Below, piece after piece: positions 31,970 through 45,299 of a stretch of 64,000 bases of DNA (the stretch's first letter is position 1; each line of letters opens with the position of its first letter). A program made the position numbers and the translations under genes. The stretch covers positions 176,269,903 through 176,333,902 of the forward strand of contig CM060952.1 in assembly GCA_030765055.1 (NCBI GenBank), read 5' to 3'. This DNA is from Mantis religiosa (taxonomy: Eukaryota; Arthropoda; Insecta; Mantodea; Mantidae). Below the pieces are notes generated by a model that searched no databases, was not told the DNA's origin, and worked only from the letters and a program-made list of their open reading frames with translations.

Positions 31970-34900
31970 CAACACTTTTGATGCATTTAACAATATGTCT
32001 TTGATGAATTTCCGTGATTAACAATGGTATCCTTCTTTAATGGTATGTGATTGAGAGACCAAGCAGGCCAATTCGGTTAATAAATTTAATGTGAGGTCAC
32101 GAATTAGTTATTTGGAATCAGTTCTGACTGCTAAATTTAAAGGTTTTTTAATCTTAGCACGATTAGGTTTGTAACAATTTAGGTATTTTATCTACTAACT
32201 TTTGAAGTATAAAAATTTAGGATAAAAGTTGGTTCTGTAATTGCAATGGGAGCCGTAAGCTGCCATGGGCCGTTGAAATACTCAGAAGAAAACCTTTTTG
32301 TGGCTCTCTCAAATGAGTGTTACCCCGCACTTAACGTAAGTGCCTCTTAGCGCAACGACTGCCAATAATCAACTGGAGTAAATTTTTTCTGTAACATTTA
32401 GGAATTGACTTGGAACTTTTACAATTCTAAGGAACTTTATCAAAGATATTTTACTTGTTATCCTATTTATATATACGTTTTATCTTTAAACAAGTCTCAT
32501 ATCTACGCAATTTCATCTCTGCTAACCTTCTTGTGTAAGCCAAGAAAGACATGTTAGAAATGCTTGCAGCTCGATCAACGTACAGCTACTCCACCAAACT
32601 TCTTATATTACACGTTAGCAAACCTTCAGATTTATATAATATGTATTTGTAACACAAATACCTACTATCTGACTTGCTATATTCTAAAAATACTTTTATC
32701 TTTCTAATACTCTTATCTTTATTTCGTATGTATTTTAAAGCGACATTGATTACTAAACATTTAAGCTCTATTTGCGCTAACCTTGAGCTGATGTGTTTCT
32801 TGGTGACTGAGTGCACCAGAAGACCAAATTAACTTAGCTGTATTGACTTTTATAACTTACTGCTTTTCTACATTACTAACTTATCTTGCTAATAACCTCT
32901 TACCCTTTTACATAATTGTAATGTGAGTTTCAAGTACTATAACATAACTTTTAATTTATGAAAATTAATTATTACAACTATTAATTTATATCAAATTATT
33001 ATTCATACCAGGCAAAATATAGGTTCATATTGCTATCATAGTTGTTAAAGGGATCAATTTGATTAATCATACACAAAGTTTCATTGACATCAGTAGGTTG
33101 CCTGGTATATTTGTTGATCAGCCAAGAAAACTTATTCCCTTATGTGTGTGGAGATAAGTGAATTCCTGGAAGGAGAAGCTGGTTCATGCTGCAGAGCTAT
33201 GAACCACCAAACGCTACTGACATAGCGATCTCTAACCATTACCTTCTTTAAGATTTATGCGAGAGAATCAGAAGTTCTGGCCGTCTGAAGTAATACAGTA
33301 CACACTTTTAGTATTGAAGGCACAACGGCGAAGGCATAAAGAAAGGAAACGTTATGACTTCCAGACTGGAAAAAGTATTACTAAGATAAATGCGTTACAA
33401 TGTATAACATTTTAGACTGTGCTCTTACGGCTTTATGACGTCCCATTAAAATACAAAACTATGGGCAGACTGCCGTGGGCATGTTCCGAGAAGCACCATA
33501 TAACTCTCTGTGTGCCTGATGTCAGTCACGCCAGAAGCTTAGTAATATTTCAGTATCATACTCTTGGTAATATATTCTCCTCACTGCTGGTCGGCCAGAG
33601 AGCTCACACCCAAGATTTCAACTACATTCTGACAGCAGATGGAAACAAGTGCAGTAGTAGACAACAACGATAATGCTGTTCTCAACTTAAAAGTCTTGCA
33701 CTTACATGACTTACTTGGAATATTTGGAATATGGGAATACGCAATGCTTCAAGAGAAATTACGTTTCCTTTGAGGACCAAGAGATGATAAAAGAAATGGA
33801 AAGCTGCATGAGTGAGTTATAGTATACAATTTCGGAGATATACATCTATGCATTGGAAAATTCAAAAAAATAACTAGGAATATCTCCGAAATGGTTTACT
33901 AGAGAAAAAGGCAAAGATTATGAGTTTTGTTATATGGCAACATTTTGTCTATCTCTTACAAATTAGCAGTTATGCAAAACTCATCTAGAATGAAGAGAAC
34001 TAAAAGATTTCAAGATGTACTGTTATTCACAAAGAAAGCATATTAAATATATAGTATTTTAATTAAAATCATTTGAACCATTTTAGAAAAAATAAAAATT
34101 TTGGAAAAAATATTTCATGTTAAGTGTTATCAAGGGATGGAATTTTTCTTGAAAATATTTGAATTCTTGGAATACGTTCAACTTAATTACAAACATTAAT
34201 ATTGAACTGGCTCTTGGTTTATGAATTTTGCTGTTCACGGAAATTCACACATACACTTCCATAAATACGATTTTTTTTTTCTAAAAATATGTTTTTGTTT
34301 CTTTCTTTTGCTTATCTATTTTTTCATTTACAGTCTGATTTTTAAAAGATGATACGTGAAGATCATCTGTTTCTCCACGTGGGGTGGTGTAAAGTTGCCT
34401 AGAACTAAGTTACGCTCATAGCGTAATTCTTTACCCTCTCACACACGAAATATAAACAAGCGTTCGAGGTTACGATATCTCAACAAAAGCATGCACAGTT
34501 AATCTGTTTTAGCCTACTTTAAGAACAAAAATGAGTTGTTAACACTTTCACTGCGTCTTCTCACGTGTGCGTTCTTTTGCGTAATTTTTGCACTACGTAA
34601 CTAATATTCCATATTTACCTTTATTATTTACCGTTATTACCATTGTAAGTTGACATTTACGTACTAGTGTGGTAAGTATCTCTCCATTGAAACACATATA
34701 AGTGATGCCCTTTCTAAAATTTAACATTATTCTTCATTTATATTTATTAATATTTCAGCTATTTTAACTACTAAAATTGAGATTGATATAGAGGAAAAGA
34801 TAGTTGTAAAATGCAATACACATGTGGTAAGCACATAACGCAATCTCGAGAATTGAAATAATTCTGCGCAAGCGCCTCACTTTTTCAAACCTTCCTCGTC

Positions 34901-36118
34901 CCGTATAAAGTGCTCACCACATTAGTTTTTCAATATATAATTATTAAAAAAAATTGTCAATTGCCATGTTCATATCAACGCCGCCGATATGCCGGAATTT
35001 TGACCCACAGGAATTCTTTTATATGCAAGCATATCTACTGATATAGGGCTGTCGCTTTTGGTTGAAAGGAATAAGCTGTTCATTGCAAACTCTGGTCTTC
35101 CTATTCAAAGAATTCCTTAAGAGAGCGCACAGATTTTTTTTAGCTTGGTATGTAATGTAACACCCCAACCGTAAGCTGATCTTTGCCTTGGGCCATGATT
35201 CCTCGGTCCACCTCTAATCCTACCGCCACTACGTCTTGCTTCCATAAGAACGTATGTTAATTGCGTTTAACAAAGCAGGCTAACAATATACAGAACAATT
35301 GAATACTCAAGAAAACTCTATTTCCCGCATACAACTAGCGATAACTGACCTGAGGAGTATGTGATTGACTAGTGTAACCAATCTGGCAAACTTTGTTTAC
35401 GTTACCATAGCAACGCGCTTCCCCTCTTAAACTTCGCGTCCCTTGCTTGATGACCTTCACTTATCTTCTTTTAAAAATCACTGTAAGAAAGCTATAACAA
35501 GAATTCTGATATGCCTATGTGAGAAAAGCAAAATAGTTGAAGTTTCAGACTTATAAAAACGAATACCTGGAAATGGGTTCTTCCATACGAATTAGACGCC
35601 TGGCATCTATAAAAGTCATCCAGGACCAAGAGGACTTCGGAGGCCATTCCAAGAAAATTAAAGATAAACGTTTCATCTCTCCTTTGAATATGTTAATCGC
35701 GTGCCAGTTTAATCAAAACCATGAAAACGATTTGTGACAAAATCGAAGTTTTTAAAAAAAATGTTCCATTTAGATTTAAAGAGAGCCTCTCAAAAGTCTT
35801 CGTATCGCTTGCATGGAAGATGCTGCATTACAAAATTTAATTATATTGTATGCAGTAAGAAAAAAAAAACATTCATACACACAAAGACATTTTCTAGAAA
35901 TTCTTTCTTCATTTCCGGTGAAATTCCAACATTGCATTTTTGTGTGTTGAACACAATAAGTAGTTTCCTTACTTAGTATACCAGTAATGAAAGTGAAAGC
36001 TGCACATCCACAGTAGAAAGAAGAAATATCTTTATATATAAAAATTAATATTCATATTTTGGCACACATATTTGGAGGTCAAGTGAATTAAAATATACAT
36101 GAGTTTAGTTTATATGCT

Positions 36119-36123
<5 letters not shown>
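31970..36123. other. About 4 kb AT-rich, nothing recognised
   Basis: Short ORFs only (32586-32816, 33419-33673, 35537-35737 and 35734-35976), none with a domain, and no recognised repeat family. Confidence 0.45.

Positions 36124-36184
<61 letters not shown>
36124..36184. repeat. (GT)n microsatellite
   Basis: About 60 bp of GT dinucleotides. Confidence 0.95.
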
Positions 36185-36188
<4 letters not shown>

Positions 36189-37289
36189 GTAAATCAACAC
36201 CAAAAGTCTATTAAATTCTCTTAAAACGTATTAAATAATTAAAAGAGGATTAAAGATTTTTGTCATACATGCCTTTGTTTTGATTAAATTATCATACATC
36301 ATTAAGATACATACAAAGAAAGTGAACCTCTCAGGAATAGCCTGCTAAGTTAATTAGCTGAAATGATCTGGAAGGAAATTTTTATAGTTTTGGTCGCATA
36401 ACTGGTCAACAACAAAATATGCCTTTCCTTAAAACACGCGAACACATTTGTTTCAAATAACTTTTATTGTGTTATCAACAAATTTCAGGATATTCCATCT
36501 ATTATATTGTATATATATATTTGTTTATCCTTTACGTGTTGTCGCTATAAATTGTTCCTCGTACTGTTATGCAAAGAGTATGGACTGTCAAAGCACGCGT
36601 TTAGCAATTCGCTTGTAAACATTCTATCTCCTTATTTGTAGATGTAATGAAACTATTTCTCAATTAACATGAAGCGGGTAAAATTACTTTAAGAATGGTT
36701 TCTAGAACATACACAACAGAAAAGATACAAAAGATAATGTGACAATAAGATTTTCATCGTTTTTTTAAAAGCTTCAGAGGACTGCTGCGAAGAAGGGTCA
36801 GGCTATTTTTGAGTGAAGAATTATAGAAAATTATTTCTAGGATACCATGAATGAAAACTATCAGAACCATGTAGCAGTAATAGTGCAAAAGTAGAGGATT
36901 ATATTTCTGAAGAACCACTGATAACCATAACTGAGAAAATATGAAAATGTATTAACCGAGAAACTGAATGTTAAATAAAAACGATGAGGCAAACATTGAA
37001 TATGTACAATAGCAAACATGGGTTTATTTAAACTTTTGTAAGTAAATAAAGTGATAGCTATTCCCATAGTGCTATTTTACCATAAAACATATAAAAACAA
37101 AATTAAATTTAAGTTCTGAAGTTTTGCGGATTGCAGTACAGTTCAGATACTACCTTGCTTATGTTTTACTTGTAGATTGTCGTATGGCTACTGATAATTT
37201 AATCATCACTCATCATATTTGCAACATTCCTTAACACTTTTATTTAATTCATGGAAATTAATCATTTCTTCACACTAGCCGTGTATATG

Positions 37290-37570
37290 CTAAGGTTTTT
37301 GATAGATAGAGCCAACATGAAAAATTCAATGCCACGGCCGGGATTTGAACCACAGATATCCTGGTTTCCGTCCAGTCGATTGAGCTACCATGGCCAACAT
37401 GCCGTCATCACATTCATTTAAATTAATTAAATGGAGAATTTAGTGCCATGACGGCAAGTTGGCCATGGTAGCTCGATGGGTTAGAGCGACTGAACGGATA
37501 CCAGGAAATCCGTGGTTCAAATCCCGGCCGTGGCATTGAATTTTTTATGTTGGCTCTATATATTCCTTAA
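37290..37570. repeat. Head-to-head pair of tRNA-SINE family B units
   Basis: Two inverted copies of one tRNA-like unit, minus at 37290-37400 and plus at 37430-37570. The plus unit reads GGCCATGGTAGCTCG, GGGTTAGAGCGACTG, then the B box GTGGTTCAAATCCCGG and GGCATTGAATTTTT. Both units have clear A and B boxes. About 45 bp separate them, so the pair forms a foldback with tRNA-like arms. Related units occur at 48855-49649 and, degraded, at 42216-42300. Confidence 0.8.
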
Positions 37571-38321
37571 CAATTCCATCAGCTGTATTATGTGCCATGG
37601 TTAAGGAAACCATGGCTCAATATATGTGAATGATTCGTTTGTTTTCTCTTTATAGCGTTAAACGATTTGAGTTACACTACTCTGTAAAAAAACTGTTTCT
37701 TTATTATGCTTTGCTGAGCTAAAGAGACATCATGTCACTTGCGCTACAATGGCTTATTAAATTTTAGGATCTTATTTAAGGCAGAAAGTTATTTCTTATA
37801 ATAACGCCTTAATTTTATAGCAGACGTAACTCGTATCTTTAAGAAACTGCTATGAGATTGCTATATAGCGGCGAATTAACATCAGTTTAAAAGCCCGGAT
37901 TAAATCTAGGGCTTTAAAAGTGCAAATTTAACAGAATTTGGAAGATAATAATCTCCCTATGTGGCGAATACAGGCAAATATGAAAGGCCATCCCTGCTAG
38001 GAACACTTTTCATTCTTTTAAGGAAACGGTTTTAAAGCCAGCTTAACATACAGACATATAGGTATATTGAATAAAATTTTAATAATACTAATACAAATTC
38101 TACATACTCGTGTAATAGTTTATGTCAACTGTTACCAAAAGTTAAGGAACGAAATATCTATGTAGATAGATAATGATAAAGAAATCAGATATCAAGAAAC
38201 CCAATTATAATTACGCCATCCTGAAGTATAAAATTATAAAACTTAGGACCTTTTTCAGATATTAAGGGATTATCTGTTACGATTTGTATATCAGCAATAT
38301 TCAATACATCTTTTATTAATT

Positions 38322-38520
38322 AACATCCTCCAAAGTAAGTTATATCGTAATGTACAAATATATAAAACGGGTGAAATGAGAATTAAATGAGCCCAGGGTC
38401 CAAAGAGACAATCATTTTTCGGAAAACCCTGCAAAAGGCTTATTCAGAAACACACCCTAAATGAGATTCGAACTAGGGATCTCGCGAATGTAAGGCAGAT
38501 ATGGCTCCATCTGCTACAGA
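38322..38520 (-). repeat. tRNA-derived SINE, family A (copy 3, diverged)
   Basis: Minus-strand match to family A with a decayed B box (AGTTCGAATCTCAT), the shared phrase GGACCCTGGGCTCAT, and the 3' end near 38322. More diverged than copies 1 and 2. Confidence 0.7.
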
Positions 38521-39365
38521 AGTTAGCACATTCAATCCATTGGTTACAATACTCAATACACAATAGTCTGGTTTTCGTGCGGCAGACTTCTTACTGGGTG
38601 TAAAAGAAGAAGAAAAAATTACTTTAAAATATCACGAAAGCAGAAGGTATAAAAGATACATGTGTCAAATATAAGAGAAATATAAAAAGTTTCACAAAGG
38701 AATGCACGTCGAGTCACGATAAAATAGCTATTTCATTATAAATTTCCTTAACTCCTACATTTGTTGAGCATTAGTGTAATATGAAAATAAGTTTTGAAAT
38801 GTAAATCTTAAATACATGACTTACATGTTATGTTTATATGTTGAGAGGGGGATCTGATGTCTACAATCATGTGGCACATACTTGCGCCATCATTTATTTT
38901 CATATCTATTTTACAAAATATTTAAACAAAGCAATGTTATTCTACTTCATTGCTATTTATAATAACCGTTGGTGGAAATGTGCCACTGAAATATATATTA
39001 TAACGAGACTAATATTCCCTTTGGAAAACGAATTTCTTTGACCAAACTTTTTCTGCTTCCGGAATAGATTAAGTTCGGAATAATTAGGAATATTTTGCAG
39101 CTATTCACAGGAAGCTATTTCTTAAACACTTGGTTTTGTTCAAAACCCTGAGTTTGGCTTTCTTCTTGATTTGTGGTAAACGACCATTATTCATTCATTC
39201 AACCTCTAATCTCTTTATCTACTTTTGCTGTTTTATTGGGCTTATGATGATGCTAAATTATTTCTAATTAGGTTTGTTATTGATTGTCCTTGAAATGATT
39301 TGACGAAACCCATTTCTGTCACCCGTAGGTTTGTTTCTGATTGTAGGTTTATCTCAGCATGCGGG

Positions 39366-39640
39366 ATGTGCTGTCTCCCAAGCACAAGAAAACAACCTAG
39401 AGGAAATGTATAACGTAATCACTTTTGCTGGCCCCACAGTGTTTATGCTCGCCTTCCCAGTATGACAATGATGCTAGATTCATTTAAAATCCTCGTCTCA
39501 TAGACATTAGATCTGGCAGCTTGGGTGACTTATATACACTCCCACACACTCATTTTTTAGTAAACCGATCCATTAATAGATGAGATAAACAGTTCAAGCC
39601 CCTCTTCATCCCTTGCCTTCATGAAATGGGTACACAGTAT
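39366..39640 (-). repeat. Dispersed repeat family D (minus copy)
   Basis: Reverse-complement relative of 5060-5420 with the same ordered blocks (TGCCAGATCTAATGT, GTCATACTGGGAAGG). It ends about 95 bp before mariner copy 1. Confidence 0.6.
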
Positions 39641-39735
39641 CTCCAACTGCTGTGGAAACATTTTTATAAGATCTTAATGCGTTAACAGCATTTGCTTTTA
39701 TTGTGTCAAATCCTTGAACGTTTTAGTTTGTTATA

Positions 39736-41049
39736 CGAGAGCTGTTCAATAAAGAATGATCATAATTTTTTTTACGGTCATAATTTTTCGCCCTAAAATT
39801 CAATCTTAATATATTCTGTTAGCTTAATGTGAAACAAACACGAGATAGTAGTTTCATTGTTGGTACTCCTGGTTCCCGCCTGTTAAAACCTGGCAAATTA
39901 AGACATGTTCAGTATCGCCTACCGCTGAAATGGAGGTAACACGCGAGGAACAATATGCGGCTCTGAAATTCTGCTTTCGTCTCAACAAATCTTCACTTAA
40001 GGCCTATACAATATTACAAGAGGTCCATGGAGAGTCTCTTCTTCCTTACAGCACAGCACGAAGGTGGTTTAAAATGTTTGAAGAGGGGAGACAATCAATT
40101 TCAAAGGAAGGTAGACCCGGTGCTCCAGTTACTGCTCCTACGGAAGAAAACATCAACACTGCTGTTGCCATAGTGAGAGAGGATCCGCGAATTACCTTAA
40201 GATCACATTCTAAAATACTGAAAATTCATTGGGTGTCACCCACACGTTGGTGACAGAAACATTACACACGAGACGTGTTTGTTCGCGACGGGTTCCAAGA
40301 CTGTTGATTCCCGAACAAAAGGACATCCACGTGCAGGTCTACATGCAGTTAAGGTTGATGTTAGAGGAAGATCCGGAGTTTCTTTCAAACGTAATCACTG
40401 CTGATGAAACTTGGTACATCATTTTGATCCTGGGAGATAACAGCAAAATTTAGTGTGCAAATCTTCTTCTTCAACAAACCCCAAAAATGCAAAAGTGGTT
40501 GCGTCTGCTGGGAAATGTATGGCCATCTCATTATTTGATATTTATGGAATGGTTTATCAGCATGTTGTATCTGCACACACATCAGTAACCGGACAATACT
40601 ACAGGGATATCCTGAAAATATTTCAAGTCCATATCAGGCGCAAAAGACCACATTTCAGTGAAACAGGCTGGATGGTGCACCACAATAATGCGCGGCCGCA
40701 TTTTGCCAATGTTGTTGCTGAGTATTGTGCAAAAATTAACGTGAAGTGCATCACTCATTCTCCTAGTCCGGATTTAGCCCCGTGTGACTTTTTTCTATTC
40801 CCTAACTTAAAGAAACGCCTTCGTGGAAGGCATTACCCATCATCAGAAGCAGTGGTGAAGGCTGCGGATGCGATTTTGAAGTATCTCTCAAAAATGGTTT
40901 CCAGGATGACTTTAAAGACTGGCAGAAACGCAGGGACAAGTACATCCCATTCACGGGACGCTATTTTGAGAAGGACCATCAAAATAGTACGGATGAGTAA
41001 AGGTACGCTGTCAAAAGGATTTTGAATATTCTTTGTTAAACAGTCCTTT
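39736..41049 (+). mobile_element. Mariner element, copy 1 (dead)
   Basis: Flanked by TA on both sides (39734-39735 and 41050-41051). Inverted ends: left CGAGAGCTGTTCAATAAAGA; right, on the opposite strand, begins AAAGGACTGTTTAACAAAGA. Transposase pieces run through 39930-41025. The N-terminal HTH domain starts MEVTREEQYAALKFC. Catalytic D1 sits in VITADETW, the D2 site reads HHNNARPH with Asn for the usual Asp, and D3 in LAPCDFFLFP is intact. At least two frameshifts separate the pieces, so the copy is inactive. Its closest relative here is copy 2 at 45651-46874. Confidence 0.88.
39930..41025 (+). pseudogene. Mariner transposase pseudogene (copy 1)
   Basis: Three overlapping reading-frame blocks (39930-40253, 40229-40453 and 40453-41025) cover most of a mariner transposase. 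Cut-and-paste chemistry in this family needs D, D and D (DD34D spacing), and the second is Asn here. The HTH and the YSTARRWF linker region are well preserved. The frame breaks lie near 40235 and 40430. Confidence 0.88.
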
Positions 41050-41051
41050 TA

Positions 41052-42215
41052 TTTAGATAAATTTAGGGTTAGGATAGATACACTTATTCACTTGGAGGGT
41101 TCGTTAAAACTAATTTTGCTCACACTAAATGATTTTCTTGCTTAGGATTCATTGTGAAATAAAATTCATGTAATCCAATTTAGGTCTCGTTGTATTTTGT
41201 ACTAAACAAATATATTTGAGTAACACATCAAAACGCTCCCGTTGTTCATAGCCGTATTTCTGTAAGCTGGTGTATGAAGTGCAACTTCGGCCCAGACCTT
41301 GATTTATTGTATATTTGTTTGAAGATACATCTTAAGTAAACAAGCATTACAGCGGCGTTAACTTTGCAAATACGTTATCAGATCCAGTACATACACACCA
41401 ATACTGAGCATGTCTCAGTCACGAAACATAACTGACGACTGGTCTTCAGAAGATACGATACCTCTCGGCGAACAGAGGTACACACTTTTCTCTGTACTTT
41501 TTATTCCATTTGTGTGTTGTTTTTACCTGGAAGGCGTGGGTGGGATCTTGGCGAGAGCGTGTTATTCGTTAACATAGGTGCTATCAGCCTTACGTTACCT
41601 CATCCGGTTAAGTGGGAAGCAGCACCGACAAGATTGTATCGCGTCATATGCACAACGCTGCAAACCCACTTCGGGGCTATGGCATTAATAAATTTGTTAG
41701 ACATTGCCCACCGTCTGCTTCGAAACCTTCACGGTGTACATATCGTCGAAATTTATTATACGTTAGAGGCCGGATCCTCTCCATTTGTAATTACGAGATG
41801 CGCAATATCTGGCCGGCTTCAGCCACTGGCAAAAATGGAGGAGGGAGTCAAAGCAGCTGGATGGGAAAGTAGCCTGTTTCCTTCCCGTCTTTACCAACCT
41901 GAAGCCTTCAGCAAATACGGTAAATAGCTTCTGGATTAGTCAAGAACTTAGCTCTTACTTCTAAATATTGGAGAGAGCATTCCGCTAGACAAGATCTGTA
42001 CGTGCCCTTGAAAAGTTTAGCTTTTTCAAGTGCGTTCTCAATATAAGTGCTCTTCAAACTCCATCCCTAACTGTATCAGTAGCTCTTAAGCAATAAGTGG
42101 AATTAAAACAAAAATAAACCCCAAGCCCCAGGTGCCTTCTGAACAATATATATTTCAAATGATTCAAAAATTTTACCGGCAAAGGAAAATTGATTCAGAT
42201 TTGAATAATTCAATG
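41052..42215. other. Open frames without recognised function
   Basis: Holds two overlapping plus-strand ORFs at 41514-41927 (137 codons) and 41612-41872 (86 codons). Local composition is less AT-rich than the surroundings, suggesting an unrecognised repeat or an old gene fragment. No domain was identified. Confidence 0.35.
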
Positions 42216-42300
42216 CCATTGTCGTAGATGTTTATCGTATCGAAGCGTTTGAGGATCCGTGGTTCGAGTCCTGGCTCTGGAATTAAATTGTTGCACTGTC
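42216..42300 (+). repeat. tRNA-SINE family B relic
   Basis: GGATCCGTGGTTCGAGTCCTGG followed by CTCTGGAATTAAATT matches the second half of family B units (ATCCGTGGTTCAAATCC then GGCATTGAATT). The A-box half is decayed. Confidence 0.5.
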
Positions 42301-42739
42301 AATAAGCTTTTAAAACTAACAAGTCCATGCGGATAGTATAAAGGTTTATGGATGAATTTTTATCAAAGAACTAATTTGTTTTATTTGTTTTTTATTTTTT
42401 ATTCTGCATTTCTTATGTCTTGGCCTCTAGATGCTACACCAAGACATTATTTATATTTACTCAAACATAATGATTATATTGATATTTACAAACATTTTGC
42501 AGCAAAGCTAACCTATCTAATCTAACCTAACTAATCTAATTGCTACAATTGTAGCTTACAATTTTCACAATCTGAACTACTTCTACCTTCCTATCCCTAA
42601 TAAATCCATTTATTCTATTCTTTTTGTGTTGATGTTGTATTCTTCTGTCGCTTCAAATCCTTCAGTTGAATCCAAGATGGTCCTCTTCTATTAATCCTTC
42701 GACTAGGTGAGGTTCCTCTTCTTCCTTTGGTTGATGAAG

Positions 42740-43130
42740 CTAGTTATCCATATTCTGTCCTCGAAGTCGTTCAGATCTTCTTGGTGTGGAAGGTGGTTCA
42801 CGATGTCTATGTTGAATATTGTCTCTTATTTGTCGTTGCTGCTGTCTTTGTTGATTATATTCATCCATTACTATTATTGAGACCTTCTCCGCTGCCAATT
42901 CTAGTATTTTAAAATCTTCCCTCTTCCAAATGATTTTCCATATACATTTTCCTGCTAATTCTTTCCTCTCTTCTTCTAGCTGTTGTGTATATTTTATACA
43001 TTCAAATAAAGCATATTCCGGAGTATCTTCTTCCATGCAAGTTGTGTACATGGTTTAATCTGCATTTCCTATCCTTTTAAAGTATATCTTGTACGGTCCA
43101 AGTCCTGAAATGTATTGTATTCCACTTCGT
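42740..43130 (-). pseudogene. LINE ORF2 C-terminal fragment (I/R1/Jockey-like)
   Basis: Minus strand: SGLGPYKIYFKRIGNAD, a stop, then TTCMEEDTPEYALFECIKY. This is the C-terminal signature of I/R1/Jockey-type LINE polyproteins (GHG..YL...G.A, then C..C....DT.EH..F.C). It continues about 80 codons into a Gln/Arg-rich tail ending RSERLRGQNMDN. The in-frame stop and the lack of an upstream RT show it is a 5'-truncated dead copy. The exact clade cannot be set from this short piece. Confidence 0.7.
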
Positions 43131-43964
43131 CTTGGTTGGATCTCCAGTCTACTTTTGTTCTATGTGTGGACTAAGAGCAAAACCTGTTTCCTCCTAGAAA
43201 GAAAGTACAAATCACAGTTGAAGAAAACAGAGCAGGCGAAACTCACACAACCCTGGAAGTTTTGAAACATAAATAGCACAATTTTGTTTGTAACCTACTT
43301 TGGTGAAGTGACGTCTATGTGGAATGGCAATATTCAGCAATTGTTTTGGTTGCTCTATTAAGATGCAATCTACCTCTTCCACAGATTTACAGATGGTACT
43401 GTCTTCTGTTATCTTCTTCTCCTTTACTATATCTGTTGTGTGATGATTATTGATTTATTAATTTGAACATGATTGATAAATGGCTCTTGATTAGACAATA
43501 TTAGGTTTTCAATAGAGCATAGATATGGAGTTCAGTGTGAGCACTATAAATACATTGTGGCTTTGTGGGTTCGTAGAATTAAAGCTCTAGTACGCAGCAC
43601 TTCAAAATGCTCTTTATTTCGAGTAAAAAGACGTTTTATACAGCCCTGACGGTAGCAGGATGACGTAACATACACCAACATAGTCTCTCGTAGCTTCACC
43701 GCAGGTAAGCAAACAAAAAAGTTATTGCGGTGCACTTCAAATGGCTACACACAAAATAAAACAGCTGACTAGCGACTCCGCTGCACAACTGAATTCACAA
43801 GTCCATCAACTGCAACTTCGTTCACTCCTAGCAGCTCCAATGCACGAGTGAGCTGTTACCTGTGACGCTTTTATAACCGAACCATTGTTTCTCAAAAGTT
43901 ACTGAACTAACACGATCCTTCGTGACGGTAGGCGAAGAAGAGGGAACTGTCCACACCTTTCTCC

Positions 43965-43966
<2 letters not shown>
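43131..43966. other. Nothing recognised
   Basis: No supported ORF or repeat. Confidence 0.4.

Positions 43967-44040
<74 letters not shown>
43967..44040. repeat. (CT)n microsatellite
   Basis: About 74 bp of CT. The Leu-Ser and Arg-Glu frames through it are artefacts. Confidence 0.97.
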
Positions 44041-44043
<3 letters not shown>

Positions 44044-45087
44044 GCTCCGTGGGCGTAGCTTGGGTACTATCTGTCTCTTTCACTCCCCCCACTGGCTTGT
44101 CGCTACTCTGACGACTGGATGACAATATGTATATTTGATTACACTGCTTTAGCTTCCCAATTCCTTACTTTCTTTATATTTTATCACCCAAGTTTATGGA
44201 ACTAATTTTTATAACCTCATAATGTAATTCAGCAGAGATTTATCGACAAGAAACTTCCGATTTCTTCTAAATTGTTTAACTTTATATACACTTCAAATGT
44301 TTTAACTGCCAAATGTTTCTATTCCGTCATTGGTTACTCGTGTGTGGCCCAACAAACCGTTTTAACTCTTATGGACTTTATTTTGTTGGATATACTCAGC
44401 ATCGTGTAGCTTCACCTCAAATGCTTAAGCGCAGCTTCATCCTCAGCGAAAGCATCTTGTATTCCACATACAGGGAACTCTCCTGCCCTGCGTTATGGAA
44501 TGTCAATTATGTATTTACAGGTTTTTCTTATACGATTAGTTTTATGTGATTACGCAATATTCCAATGAACTCTAATTAATCACGTGAGGTGCTTTTCGCT
44601 GCAACGTTGTTAGCTGGAATCCGTTCATGAGTTTTGAGTGGACTACCTATTATTTTGCCCTATTGCACAAAGATAAGCTTATTACGTCAAAGTACGTTGC
44701 TTAACTAACCTATAGAGAAAGAAATACACTATGCATATTAATTTGTTTTGGAGATATTATTAGACATATACAGTATGCGCAATTTATCTTTAGTGTTCGT
44801 CTCCCAAGTCCTCACACGGTAGGTTTCGGCTAACTCCGTGAACACAAATGACAACTTAGAAACATGAAATGCGCTATACTAGTACACTAAACTAGTACAC
44901 TCTGACATCTAGTGTCTAATATGCTAAGCTTTTACGCGCGCTCTTTATTTTCTGTTTGCATTCGTTCTGTGCAAGTTTGAGGTTAATTACTACAGCTTAA
45001 CCAGTTTGTAATTAAGGTTGAGGGCACACCAAACTCATGATCATATGTACCTCCGAGCAACGAACTGTGACTCGGAAACATTAACGT
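44041..45087. other. Nothing recognised
   Basis: The ORF at 44313-44549 (78 codons) shows no domain. Confidence 0.4.
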
Positions 45088-45093
45088 ACATTC

Positions 45094-45299
45094 GTGCATA
45101 GTGATGGCCGCAAAATTATAGCGAAATTTGCAGAAAGTTGCGATATAGAAAAGGATAATAACCAGTTAATGTTCCCACTCAGTAAATCAATAGAACGAGC
45201 TGCTGCTTACACAGGAAAAAGCGTCAGCATTGTCAGGCGTATTAAATCGTTTTGTACATCTCATCCCAACGAATCTCCAAAAACACCAGGAAAAAGCAG
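45094..45299 (+). CDS. Helix-turn-helix first exon, transposase-like family
   Basis: The ORF MHSDGRKIIAKFAE... has the pattern of an N-terminal helix-turn-helix domain known from arthropod transposase-like or DDE-derived proteins: a basic helix, a spacer ending in PLSKSIERAAAYTG, a recognition-helix-like KSVSIVRRIKS, then a Pro/Lys-rich linker ending TPGKSR. The frame closes at a TAA, but CAG|GTAAAG at 45297-45305 is a near-ideal splice donor just before it, so this may be exon 1 of a spliced gene or element. No second exon was found before the mariner at 45651. A frameshifted relative lies at 50135-50305. Family assignment is tentative. Confidence 0.4.

Noticed and set aside
37430..37570. 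A functional tRNA gene
   Set aside because: A and B boxes are good but it recurs as a dispersed unit with a conserved non-tRNA tail, so it is a SINE-type repeat.
41514..41927. 137-codon ORF as a host gene
   Set aside because: No domain and no splice or promoter support, with another open frame overlapping it. Reported only as an unexplained stretch.
43907..44125. Arg-Glu and Leu-Ser repeat ORFs
   Set aside because: Translations of the (CT)n microsatellite.
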